Position numbers and translations under genes: made by a program. Below the pieces are notes generated by a model, which was not told the origin of the DNA, did no database searches, and saw only the letters and a program-made list of their open reading frames with translations. A DNA stretch of 64,000 bases from Margaritifera margaritifera (Eukaryota; Mollusca; Bivalvia; Unionida; Margaritiferidae), in assembly GCA_029931535.1 (NCBI GenBank), contig JAQPZY010001174.1, positions 62,001-126,000 of the forward strand, given 5' to 3'. Below are positions 32,884 through 44,019 of the stretch, piece after piece. Each line of letters starts with the position of its first letter. Position 1 is the first letter of the stretch.

Positions 32884-33302
32884 TTAAAACCAGACATATA
32901 TAGCAGAGAGATTGGCAACTCCCCACCAGATCTTTAGAGCTCTATTGAAATCAAAATCCTCAAAAGATGTCTCCTCTAGTTGTATAAGCATTACTCTGTT
33001 GAGTGTTTCTGAGCTTAATATGTTCTTTAACTGTGTATGAATATTGTTCTGTGCTGAGAACTCTCTTTCACAATCTGCTTTCTGAAGGGACATATGCATA
33101 GCTAGCTAAGCCAGCATGAACAAGTTGGGAAACTGTTCTTTATGGTTGTTATGTACAATTTCCCACAGCTCATAGGTATTGTCACTTGGATATCTTTGCT
33201 GACAACTATGCCAGATTTCTTATCTGTTGCATAATGCTGTATAAGGGTTTTAAGTCCATCAATGCCACAGTCTGCTTGTTCAGACAGAAGTATTTTGATC
33301 AA
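32884..33302 (-). pseudogene. hAT transposase C-terminus (ZNF862-like lineage)
   Basis: The minus-strand frame upstream (33302-33102) has ADCGIDGLKTLIQHYATDKK and FPTCSCWLS. The next (33099-32884) has QKADCEREFSAQNNIH, ETLNRVMLIQLE and NRALKIWW. The C-E-R-x-F-S box and the following helices are the dimerisation end of hAT transposases of the ZNF862/C17orf113-like group. A stop at about 33100 separates the two halves. The catalytic part is absent. The matching N-terminal half of this kind of protein is found on the same strand at 54490-55175. Confidence 0.7.
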
Positions 33303-33362
33303 ATAAATATCCTTACTTTTTAATTTCTTTTTAGATTCGTATTTATTAAATTTTTATTTTAA

Positions 33363-34006
33363 CACTTAAAGTGTAATATAGTTTTTGTAGCACAAGATCC
33401 CTCTGGACTGAATTGTTTGAGGAATAAAAATTGCACTCTACTTTTAAATTGCATGTATTTTAATTAGGCTAGGTATTTTGCCTTTTCAACATTTAATTTC
33501 AAAATACCGCAGAATTGGGGGCTGACATGCAATGCGTCTGTTTTTGTCCATCCAGCATGTACATAAGACTCAAATTCAACATTATTTTTGAGTTAAAAGT
33601 CACTCACTGGTATTTCCAGTAACACTTTTTGAGCTCAAATAATTTCATATACTTCAAAACTTTGAAAATCATTGTCATCATTGCTATCATCAGCCAGTAT
33701 TTGGCTAAGGAAATCCTCATCTGAAGATGAAGCATGTTGGGAGTCAGCCATTTGGGGTTGTCTAGGTGGCCTTTATTTTAAACAAACATTTGTAAAACTT
33801 CCTCGATGAATGCAAGGTTCAAACATGACATAATACATGTTCCAGGGCCCAATGTGCCAACCAAATTTAATTTAACAACCATTCATGTCAAGCTGAAGAA
33901 CTCAAATGTGTAAACAATTGCCCACATGAAAAAAGACAGATGTTGGGCAAGCACTATGAGAGCCCTACTGACTGTGTGACTTTTGTCGCAACAAGCACTT
34001 TAAGGG
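33363..34006 (-). mobile_element. piggyBac-like non-autonomous element
   Basis: A 644-bp element flanked by TTAA on both sides (33359-33362 and 34007-34010). The ends are CACTTAAAGTG (left) and, as complement, CCCTTAAAGTG (right). TTAA target duplication with CCC-type termini is the piggyBac hallmark. It contains an acidic N-terminal coding remnant (33641-33751, minus) and no catalytic domain. It would depend on a transposase supplied elsewhere. Confidence 0.7.
33641..33751 (-). pseudogene. Acidic N-terminal remnant of a piggyBac-like transposase
   Basis: An ATG at 33751 opens a 36-codon frame starting MADSQHASSSDEDFLSQIL, continuing with a DDSNDDND acidic stretch and ending at a TGA near 33641. 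Acidic, Ser/Asp-rich starts are usual for piggyBac-type transposases. The position inside a TTAA-flanked element supports this, but the peptide alone would not identify the family. Confidence 0.45.
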
Positions 34007-34204
34007 TTAACAGTTAAATAAAAATTGTATACTGCACAGAATACATTTTTATATGCGCGACTTTAAACTAATTTGCAGGAGTTCTCGCACATCTCTGCTT
34101 TCCAAGTGTGCGAATTCGTATAAATTTTGCATGATTTGCGCACTCGCACACCCTGGCAGCATCTCTGCTCATTGCTTCTCCTCCCACACCACTTTGAAGA
34201 GTTT

Positions 34205-34270
34205 AGTGACATTTTGTAGACTAGATGTTTGGTTGGTGCAGATGTACAAAAAAGGTTTTACTTTTTTCTC
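34205..34270 (+). repeat. Partial extra copy of the 34.35-kb MITE arm
   Basis: TTTTGTAGACTAGATG, TGGTTGGTGCAGATG and GGTTTTACTTTTT follow the same order as the left arm at 34377-34434, in direct orientation. Confidence 0.65.
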
Positions 34271-34350
34271 TTATCCATTTTTGTGTAAACTTGTTGAAAA
34301 TTGTCAAAATGGGGGATATTTTGCAAATTCAGCTATCATCACTTCTCATA

Positions 34351-34665
34351 CTGCACTGGTTGCAGGATTTTACTGAATTTTGTAGGCTAGATATGTGGTA
34401 GGTGCAGATGCACATTAGGGTTTTACTTTTTCTCTTTCTCATCTGTTTGGACATTTCTTGAACAAAAGTATCTTGAATGATACATTATATGCCTGCTCCA
34501 TGTTTAACAGTCCTCTATGCAGGCACTATTAGGGCATGGTTGACTCTGGAGATTACTGACCAATGGGTCTCAATTACATCAACCAAAAAGTAAAACCCTA
34601 ATGTGCATCTGCACCTACTACATATCTAGCCTACGAAATTCAGTAAAAACCTCCAACCAGTGCAG
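34351..34665. mobile_element. MITE with 80-bp terminal inverted repeats
   Basis: The left arm 34351-34434 (CTGCACTGGTTGCAGG...GGCTAGATATGTGG...GCACATTAGGGTTTTAC) is matched almost base for base by the complement of 34585-34665. The centre is about 150 bp. Total length is 315 bp, with no coding capacity. The boundaries could extend slightly past the arms. Confidence 0.8.
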
Positions 34666-34689
34666 TCAAGGTATGTGCTCTTGAATTAA

Positions 34690-35390
34690 GCTTAATGTGC
34701 AGAAACCATTATTTTCTTATCACACTTACCATGACTATGACCTCTAACTTTTAGACCCCATAATCTAAAGGTTTCTTAATGAGCCTAAGTGCAAGCCATC
34801 CACAAACCCATTTTCTTTCAGCTACAATGACTCTAACCTTTGACCTTTTGACCCCAAAATCAACATGCCTCTTTCATATCTCAAGTACATGCCCTCCACA
34901 AACTTTGGTCAAGGTATGTGGTCTAGAACTAAAGTTAATTTGCAAAAAATTCTGCTGTTTGTCAGTGACCTGGACATTTTACCTTCTGACCCCAAAATCA
35001 ATAGAGTTCTTTTTTACCCATCACGTAAGTCATCTACAAAATTTGGTGAAGGTACATGGTCTATAACTGAAATTTCTGTGCAGAAACCATTGTTCTTATC
35101 TCAGTCACAGTGACCATGAACTTTGAACTTCAAATCAAATGGCTTCTTCCTAACACCAAGTTTAAGCCATCTACATTTGGTCCATGTATGTGATGTAGAA
35201 CAAATGTTAATGTGCAGAAACAATTTTTCTTCTTTGAGTCACAATGACCTTGACCCTTGTTTAACCCCCAAATCAATATGGTTTCTTCCTTACAACAAGT
35301 GCAAGCCACCCACAAAGTTTGGTCTAGGTATGTAATATAGAACTAATGTAATTGTATGGAAACTATTTTTATTCTTTCAGTCACAGTGAT
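34690..35390 (+). repeat. Tandem array, type F (TGACCTTTGACCTTTTGACCC)
   Basis: About five units of roughly 130-150 bp. Each has a tract like CAGTCACAGTGACC...TTTGACC, then CCCAAAATCAATA, TTCTTCCTTAC, AAGTGCAAGCCATCCACAAA, TTTGGTCAAGGTATGTGGTC and AACTAAAGTTAATGTGCAGA. Related single-unit sequence occurs at 1990-2260. ORFs through the array are spurious. Confidence 0.75.
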
Positions 35391-35393
35391 CTA

Positions 35394-35833
35394 GCCAAGG
35401 CTTGTCTATCCACTTTGTTTCACATCAACCCTTGGCATAGGTTTCTAGCTGAAACAATGTTTTGAACAAGTGTCATCTTGCAGATAATAGCATTACTGCC
35501 CATAGCAAGCTAAATCAACTGACTAATGAGAGCTCATTACACATGTTTGGTATTAAATATAATGACTTCCATGATGTCCACATGCCTTGACACAGAAGAA
35601 AAACATGTGTGAACAGTTTGAATTGGAGTAATTGACTTGCAACATTTGACATTGTCTATGGAGGCTGCAATAATTATTCCAAACTGTCTTCCTATGTAAA
35701 ACAGAAAGAGTAATCTGATTGGATCAGTTTCTTTCAGCTGCATCCAATCCAATTGCAGATAAGCAGATACTGTTTCAGCTAGCTACATGTGCCATGGGTT
35801 GATGTGGAACAAAGTGGATCAGCAACCCTTGGC
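35394..35833. mobile_element. MITE with about 65-bp TIRs and TA target duplication
   Basis: Starting at GCCAAGG (35394) next to TA, and ending CCTTGGC (35833) next to TA, the two ends form inverted repeats with ATCCACTTTGTT, CACATCAACCC, TGGCA and TAGCTGAAACA in both arms. Length is 440 bp with no ORF of interest. TA duplication suggests a Tc1/mariner-type mobiliser. A truncated relative is at 4357-4560. Confidence 0.8.
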
Positions 35834-35839
35834 TAATGA

Positions 35840-37134
35840 AGATGATTAAGCAAAGATGCCTAGTCCCAGAAACAATGTAAGGCTTGTGTCCATTTTACTA
35901 AAAACCATTGCACAGTCATAAAACTTAAATTTAGTTTTACACATTCATCTTGAGTAATGCAACACAACTCTAGCAAGAGTGAATCACATCGCCCTATTTT
36001 GTATGCTTTTTGACTGATTCTGGACTCAAATATTAGTATATTTTGTCAAGAACATTTTCACAGAATTTCACCAAATTTAATAGATATCATGACATCCAGG
36101 CCTCACAACTTGTACAAATGATGCCAATCTGCCATCAAATATGGCCACTGTTTACTAAAAAAGAAAATCTTTACAATGTTTTCAAATCAACATTTAATAG
36201 AATTTTACCATGTCTAATAGTATCCTGGCAGCATGGTCTTTGTTCCTAAAGATAGGAAACACAAATGGTTACTTTTGTCCATCAACTGCATCCAATATTA
36301 ATGATAAATAAACTGTGTCCCCAGTACAAAGTGTACAATATCAACAAAAACATTTATCAAGAAGCCCTTCTCAAAGACCTGACAGGATGCCGACTTAAGG
36401 TTCATCAATTGTGAAGGGTGTTTGGCCTAGACACCCCACAAGACAGATGTTTGCACACTCCAAGGTTCCAAGATTAATAATGAGGCTGATAAAATTATGC
36501 ATATGGACCTTTCACCATATAAGACAGTAGTTACCTTTGTAAAAGGAAATAATATGCGTGGGGCACATTCCCTAGATCAAACCACCACTCATGCCTGAGC
36601 CGCGGGTCCCATCCCTGAGGGTCCTGGTGCACTTTACTGCACGTCTTGGTTTTTTTCAAGGCTTCCAACTTATATGAGTGGTCCTGCATCACAATATTAT
36701 GAACATGAGTCTTAACTTCATGAACATGAGTCTTAACTTAATTTCATCAGGGGAGAAACTGTCAAAAGTCTGGTGATGCACTACCAGAAGACAGTTTGTC
36801 TGTCTTGCTGAATCACATGCTGAAGTCCAATCTTGAAAATGGATGGACAATTAAAAAAAATACAAAATAGTTCCTCAAATATAGCTGCTTGCAAAGAAGC
36901 ACTAACAATCCAAAGAATAATTCCACAATCAGAACCAAACACAATCTTAAAAAGTGGCAGTACATGTGTAAATTTACTTGCTTGATGTCCACACTGTAAA
37001 GAGGATGAATGCATGCACTGAAGGCTGTTACTATGCTGATAGTATGGGTGAGGTGCAGTTGTGGAGGGTTGAGGTTCTATAGAAGATTTCTGTGTGGTGA
37101 AGTATGAAATTTTGCATTCATAGGAAATAAATAA
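35840..37134. other. No gene recognised
   Basis: Non-coding sequence. A short GC-richer patch at about 36560-36650 (GGGTCCCATCCCTGAGGGTC) has no assignable role. Confidence 0.5.
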
Positions 37135-37142
37135 ATGAAATC

Positions 37143-38819
37143 ATACATGTGATTCTACCGGCGGTAGGCTAAAAATACCGTTTTAAAGGCCGTCTACTGC
37201 ACATACCGTTTTGTAGTTAAAATCTACCGTTTTTGAAAATTTAAAGAAAAAAAAAATAAAAATAATCAACAAAAAAAAATAAAATAGAGAACAAACCAAA
37301 CACGGTTCTATCAACACATTAGAGAAACCAGTCAACCAGTCTACTGGGGACCGGAAATGCTCCACTACTACAATGACTGGTGCGATGATACATGGCAGAG
37401 CAATAGGATTAGAATTGTTAAAGAACAGCTGACATGTGTACACAGCAAGCTGCTAATTGATTACCTTATTGTTGGAATTTGAGGAGTTTAAGGCCAAATG
37501 CAGGATGTTTCTTGAAGTGTTATAAGTAATAAAGGGATAAAAGGTGGTACATGATGTCTTCTGAGCCTTTGATGAAAGTCGGCTGACCCTTGCCAGAGGG
37601 GAGATAAAACTAAGAGACCGACCATAAAAAATTATTTCGGCAGACACACTAGAGTAAGTATTTTGATTTTTTACTTGTTCAATTGTTGTATTGTTCAACA
37701 TGTTTTAAGAGGACACCTCTTACATTTTTTGTTCAATTAGAAATGTGTGCTTTCTCCCAATGCTAAAAAAGGACCGGTTATGAAATATTAGAAGTTCAAA
37801 AAGGCCTGTATATCAGAGTTTAAGTGTGTACAGGTGAGTAGCAAAGATCCCGAGTTTGAATTGTGCGTTTCAAAGGGATGCATCTTTTGTATTTCATAAA
37901 CTATTTAAGGTTTTCATGCACATACATTAAGTTCAATCCCTAGATAAAATATATCAGTTAAAAATATATTACAAGATAATTAATTTTAAAGTTTGGATAA
38001 ATTATTCATAAAAGCATAAATACATCATGTATTTTTTCTTTTTTTATTCGAAGACTAAATCAGTCTTTATTTTTTTTATTTACAGTGGCAAAACCTGCCA
38101 ACAGATTTTTGGATCTAAGCCATGAAGAGAAAGAAGCCCTTGAGGATGAGGCTCAGGAATACATCTTAAGTCCAAGTCAGGAACTTCCTCCTCGGGCTGA
38201 ACATAGTTTGGAGGAGTATTGGAGAGTAGTCAGCAACCTTACAAACCCAGCAACGGGAAAACTGAAGTTAGAACTTCTTTGCAGGCTGAGCGTGGTTGTC
38301 CTGTCATTACAACATTCGAATGCTGACACAGAGAGTACATTCTCCATTCTTCGCAAAATACAAATTGATTAAAAGGGGAAATCTGGACCAGAAAACTATT
38401 GAAAACCTGTTAAGTGTCAAGCTTAATAATCACAATGAATGTCATCAGTGGTCACCAGACAGTGATCTTGTGAAGGAAACAAAAAATGCTGTTGGATTTT
38501 ATAAAAGAAAAATCTTTGCAGTGAACTATCAGATAAACAACTCTTCCGTTTTCATTATTTGACCATATACTGACTACTATTAATTAATTATAACTGTAAC
38601 ATTTTCCATCAGAATCTGAATCTAATTCATGTTCAAACTTGCTGTTTTATTACAGGATGAAGAGAATACATATTATGGCACAAAAAAGCACTTATTTTGT
38701 TTTCCATCCCCTTGAAACATAAAATGTATGCCAATAAAAAATCTACTGGTTTAGAGGCCAATCTACTGATCAAAATTTCTAAATCTACTGGTTTGAAATC
38801 CTGGTTCTGTCACATGTAT
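37143..38819 (+). mobile_element. hAT deletion derivative, copy 2, with perfect 8-bp TSD
   Basis: A 1677-bp element with ATACATGTGA at 37143 and its exact complement ending at 38819, flanked by ATGAAATC at 37135-37142 and again at 38820-38827. The left subterminal TTCTACCGGCGGTAGGC and the whole interior align with copy 1, including the splice-acceptor-like TTTACAG before the C-terminal exon. Copy 2 carries about 240 bp more than copy 1 (mainly around 37590-37800). The catalytic region is missing. This copy fixes the ends of the family. Confidence 0.92.
38085..38562 (+). pseudogene. hAT transposase C-terminal dimerisation exon, copy 2
   Basis: The frame opens right after TTTACAG with AKPANRFLDLSHEEKEALED and runs through SLEEYWRVVSNL and LQHSNADTESTFSILRKI to a stop at 38370-38372. 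A one-base insertion in the AAAAGGGG tract moves the remainder, NLDQKTIENLLSVK, into the frame ending at 38562. In copy 1 the same junction is unbroken, so the two copies were damaged independently. The E-R-x-F-S box reads E-S-T-F-S here. Confidence 0.8.
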
Positions 38820-38827
38820 ATGAAATC

Positions 38828-39828
38828 ATCATTGGCAAAGTCAAAACTTCCTTTCATAACAATCAAATGAGCATTCTGACAGCAATTCATTTTCTGAAAG
38901 AGCACTGTACCTCTTTTGTTCGAAGAGGTCTTGAGGGAGGAAAATCTTACTCAAATGAATTTATAGGGAATTCCTCATTAATGAGAAATATGGTGGTAAG
39001 GCTGTAATAAACTCATTTCCTCCAAAAGTAAGATATAAATACATATAGTCTATGCAATCCTGTCAACTTGACTTAGATGTATCATTAGAATGGTAATGTA
39101 AGTGTCTTTGGAACCGGACACAAACAAATGGTGGATTGTACTCGTGTTTTTTATATCCCATCAACTGACAAAGTAAGGCAAATTTTAGAGACATGAAGTT
39201 ACACATTTATTTAAATGCACAGTTTCAAATAATTTTTTTTCAAATAATTTCAAATAATAAATAGTTTCAAATAATTTTTTAAATGCACAGTTTCAAATGA
39301 TGGATGGTATATTTTCTACAAAAGGAACTAGAATCAACTCTATACCTTTTATAACTATGTTAACATATCACCAGATTATCAGTGATATGGTTTTAAAATC
39401 AATATACTTGTTGGCAAATAGAACATCATGATTCCTTGATCTATTGGCAATTCATCTCTGCCCTAGTGGCCAAATTTCAAATTAGATAGATATCATTTAT
39501 ACATATCTGAAAGACCAAGATGCTGAGGTTTCCTATTTTTTATTGGTGCCAACTGGTTGAAGGGTATATTAAAAATTATTCTGTAAAAAAAAGGCTTCAA
39601 AAATACCTCAATAACTGATGCCAAATACACTGAAATTTTAAAGACCATGATACCAGAATGAAAATTTTGTCAAAATGGGTAAAACACTCTGATGCTGTTC
39701 ATTTTTTTTTAGCAACAATGGTCATTTTTGCAGGATGACTGACATCATTTAAATAAATTTAAATGGCCTTGCAACCAGTATGCTTTCTGTCAAGTTTGAT
39801 AGAATGTTTTCTATCAAATTTTAGTAGT
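38828..39828. other. No gene recognised
   Basis: Non-coding sequence, with a small local duplication of CAGTTTCAAATAATTTTTT-type words at 39220-39300. Confidence 0.5.
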
Positions 39829-39830
39829 TA

Positions 39831-40066
39831 CAGTCAAACCCAGCTATAACACGATGGTCAGAGTCCACAAAGTCCTATTGTGTTATGTACCATATCATGA
39901 AATATCCAACCAAATCAGTTAGCTTAAGAAATTGTTCCATGTGTATCCTTCTACAGTATGTATACAAGACGAGGGAGGGGAACATGCAAAACTATGGACT
40001 TCATTGACTTAGTTACCAACATGATGCATTTTATTTTTTGGGGCAGAGAACAATTGATACATACAT

Positions 40067-40156
<90 letters not shown>

Positions 40157-41454
40157 TTGGCGACTTAAGTATACTCACCAGCCGGTCTCATGGTACCCAT
40201 AACAGTAATTCCATCAAAAATATGCATAAAGAAGTATAAGTTCTAGAATTTTTCTGCTAGATTCTATTCAAATCCAAATACTTAATTTCTTGCTAATACA
40301 TTCACACTAACTTAGGAAAAACTGTTTTTCCGAAATATTCATATTTGCTGGACATGTCCAACATTTTTTTTTTTTTTACAGACAATAAAATGCATATATC
40401 AGACATTAGGAGTTTCTAAAAAAAACTTGTATGTAGGCTTCAAAAATACCTTAACTGAAAATTCATACAGAAAGTCATGGGAATCGACCTCATAATGTAC
40501 CTGAGATTAACACTTAACAGTTGTGTATAACTGCCTGGACCCAGTATGGAAGTAAACCATTTGATTTCATGCGTAAAGAGTGATCTCCATAAAAACAGTT
40601 GAGTCATTCTCTACAAGACAGAGGAAAAAATAAATAGAATAAACCCAATATTAATTGAATTTTTTTTCTATAACTATGACTTTAAACCACTGCAGAACAA
40701 AAACAGGGAGTAGTATGTTTGATTACAAGCAAATCCCTCCACCCCTACAACTTAAATGATTCAATTCCAGTCAATGGTACACAACAGCTATACACATTAA
40801 TCTAAGCATTACAGTGGGTTGTGTATATAAGAGTGTTTTGGAGCTGCTGTCTGCATTTCTGACTCTAAAATAAAAAGGATTACGATGGGGGGGGGGGGAT
40901 GTGACAACGACTAAAACTACTACTGACAATTAGGGTGATACCTTGTTTCAACAGGTGTGTATGATGATTGATTGAGCAGGCACTGGTGTCCTGTTGTTTT
41001 TCCATACATAGGTGGGTAAATTAAATGATTTATGAATTCAGGTGAGAAACTTTTTAAACCTCTGCATCGTTTTTGGTACTTGGCTGATTATGCCAGATGA
41101 CCGATGTTTGCCCTAGATTGAGTAACAATTGTAAACAGGATGCACTGAAGGCAAACACAAAGAAGACTTAATGGCCTCATTGTTGATGGTTAAATAATAA
41201 TTAGATTAACAATTATCAGCTTTTTAAGGAGCTAATGTTTTTTTAAAAAATAAGCATGAAGTTTGTTTTTTTTCTTCAAGCATACAACACATCGTGCCAA
41301 ATTTTTAAATAAAAGTCTTGTTTATTTTGGCACAAAAGCTTTAAAGTACTTGAATAAATACGTGAAATTACTGCACAATTTTGGGAGCCATGCCATGATC
41401 ATGCTATATATGAGTTTGCGTTATAATGAAGCATGTTATAGCAGGGTTTCACTG
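39831..41454. mobile_element. pogo/Tigger-like non-autonomous element
   Basis: CAGTCAAACCCAGCTATAAC begins at 39831 after TA. The complement of 41454 reads CAGTGAAACCCTGCTATAAC and is followed by TA (41455-41456). TA duplication and the CAGT-AAACC-TATAAC terminal motif fit pogo/Tigger elements. The 1624-bp interior has no transposase, only a (TA)n microsatellite and AT-rich filler. Confidence 0.75.
40071..40152. repeat. (TA)n microsatellite
   Basis: About 40 uninterrupted dinucleotides. Tyr/Ile-repeat ORFs on both strands here are artefacts. Confidence 0.97.
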
Positions 41455-41456
41455 TA

Positions 41457-42849
41457 CTTGTTACAAAGTATCAGAGGAGAATTTGTTTCAAACGTTTTGT
41501 ATTTTTAGTAATTGAAATACCAGAGCTCTAGATAAGAATTAAATAAATTGGGTATCTGGTTTGGAATTAATTGCTTTTCTTAAAAAAATTCAATTGTGTA
41601 TTTTGTGAACACTGCAAAACACAAACTTGCACTATCAGAATGAGTTTTAATCATCAAGACATTAACTGTGCCTTTTTGAATGCATCAAATCTCTTAGTGA
41701 CCAAAACAAATTCAGGGTGCATTTGATGACATTGTTCTATTTGAGTGAGTGTTGTCATGGTGATCAAATACTATCCTTTCAAATGTGGATGGAACTTGAA
41801 CACATAGCATAGGTTATGTGATCAAATGCACCATCATATAGTATGGGCTAAGCAATACACAAAATAATTGAGATTAAATGCTTCAAATTTAACTGTATGC
41901 ATCATTTGTATGCATTACAAAAATTATGATCAATTTTTGGTCGATTTACATAAAATATGCAAATATGCTGGTTATCTAGAGCTCTGTAATACCATATTTG
42001 AAAGTGCACAATTTACACTGACATTATGCCAAGAAAGTTTACAATATAAAAAGCTAACTTCACTGGAAAATGTATGCTATTATATTTATTAATTTCATTT
42101 GGTGAATTTACTAGTGAATTATTCTAAGCAGTTTTATTAGGAATTACTTAAAATGTGGGTGAAGAATATTTATGCAAGTCACCAGTATTGGCCGTAAAAC
42201 TTTTATATTTTGATGCTTTACATTGTCTGGTCCTCTAATGACACTATGGTTCATTAAAATTTTTTACTATTAACAGTTGGTAAATTTACTGATTGGTCTA
42301 CATGGAAATACCCTCCAAAGTAGTGTTCAATATACTTTCTCTTGAATGAAACAAAGGCGTCCAATATAAAATAATTTCCATAATGTATATCATAAATATA
42401 TTATAGATGTTTGCGAAGCAAAAATATTTAATAATTCATTCATGTCTAATATCAAAGAAATTGTGAATTAACTGGAATGCAGTTATTAGTTCATTGATCT
42501 TTGGTTAGCCAAGAGCCAAATTCAAACATTTTTGCTCTGCAAATATGAATTTTCCTCAGGTTATAATTTTCATGGATATATTTCCAGCTTCACTGAAGAA
42601 TTATATCAAGAAATGAGCCTTGCCTGGGTTTTGAGCATCTTGCAAAGCATGTTCCCTGATTTTTGCCATCTGTTGAAAGGTCTGAAAAAAAACCAGATAA
42701 AAATGATGTATTTTTTAAATGCAGCATTCTTTCTTTGTAGCACAAAGACTTAACACTTCCAACTGAAACATGATAACTGTAATTTCTGTATTTCTTCTGT
42801 TTCATTTCATATTGTTCAGAAATTTAAAACTTCTCTGTTTCATATGATG
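41457..42849. other. No gene recognised
   Basis: AT-rich non-coding sequence with no supported feature. Confidence 0.5.
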
Positions 42850-44015
42850 ATTAAACAAGAGCACCAAGTGGGCCTGATATCTCTCACATGGCATATATTG
42901 GTCTAAAAGGCGAAGGAAGGTAACTTTGAAAAACAACCATCATATCAGGATAATTGTCAACTCTTTGATTGAAACTGGTGGTATCTGACATGTTGTTTAA
43001 CTGTGTTTCTACATTTGAGTAAAGTCAACTGAACAAGATGTATTGACATCTTTCATAGGAATGTGAAATGTGTTCATTTTAGGACTCTACCTATTAAAAT
43101 CTCATCTGATATGGTCAGGCAGTTTTGGAGAGAAAGTCATTATATTATATATTAGTAACACTAGCTATACATGATTGGAGATTGGTGTAATTTGTAGGTT
43201 TTCCATCTGGTTGGTATGGAAGCCAAACCATTGCTAGGGGAGCCACCCCAAACACAATTCTGACACAGCGTGTCCTATGGAATATTCCTACCAAGTTTAA
43301 GCAAAATTGGCTAAGTCATTCTGAAGAAGACGTTGAAAACAGATTTTCTAAATAGTTGCAATAGATGCCACACTATTGCTAGGGAATCCACCCCATCCAA
43401 ATTCTGGTAAAGCATGTCCTAAGAATCATTCCTAGCAAGTTTGATCAAAACTGGCTCAGCTCATTTGGAAAATAAATAAAAAATAAGATTTTCCACCTGG
43501 TTCCTATGGGAGACACATTGTTACTTGGGGAAAAATCCTGAACATAATTCAGGTAGAACAACACGTCCTATGAAAAATTCCAACCAAGTTTATCAAAACT
43601 GGCTCTGCCATTGTGGAGAAGTTAAAAATAGGTTTTCCACATAGTTGCAATGGAAACAACACTATTGCAAACAAACACTGGAAAAATATCTGGTAGAACA
43701 TACTATATCAATTGAACCTACCAAGATGAAGCAAAATTGGCTCAGCCATTCTAAAAGAATAAGTTGAAAATAGGCTTTCCACATGGTCGCTATGTTAGTC
43801 ATGCCACTGCTTGGGGAGCCACCTTGAAAACAAATCTGACAGAGAATAACCTAAGAAACATTTCAAGTTTGATCAAACAAGGCATATACATTCTGGAGAT
43901 ATTATCAGGAGTCCCTTGAAGTGACTGAAACTTTACTGGCTGAATCCTGTGCAGGCACGAGGATGCTGAATAGGTCTAATGCACCCTCCCACATGTCATA
44001 AGATTGACTAATGGA
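42850..44015 (+). repeat. Tandem array, type C, ending in block L
   Basis: Starts with ACAAGAGCACCAAGTGGGCC (about 42855), then about five units of roughly 145-155 bp with CCATTGCTAGGGGAGCCACC, ACATGTCCTA-type, CCAAGTTTGATCAAAA, TTGGCTCAGCCATTCTGGA and GAAAATAGGTTTTCCACATG words. It closes with GGAGTCCCTTGAAGTGACTG and AAACTTTACTGGCTGAAT (43905-43945), the same words that open block L of the 140-bp elements. The sister array is at 47156-48090. No coding function. Confidence 0.75.
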
Positions 44016-44019
44016 GACA

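Noticed and set aside
39951..40239. Tyr/Ile-repeat ORFs on both strands
   Set aside because: Translations of the (TA)n microsatellite.
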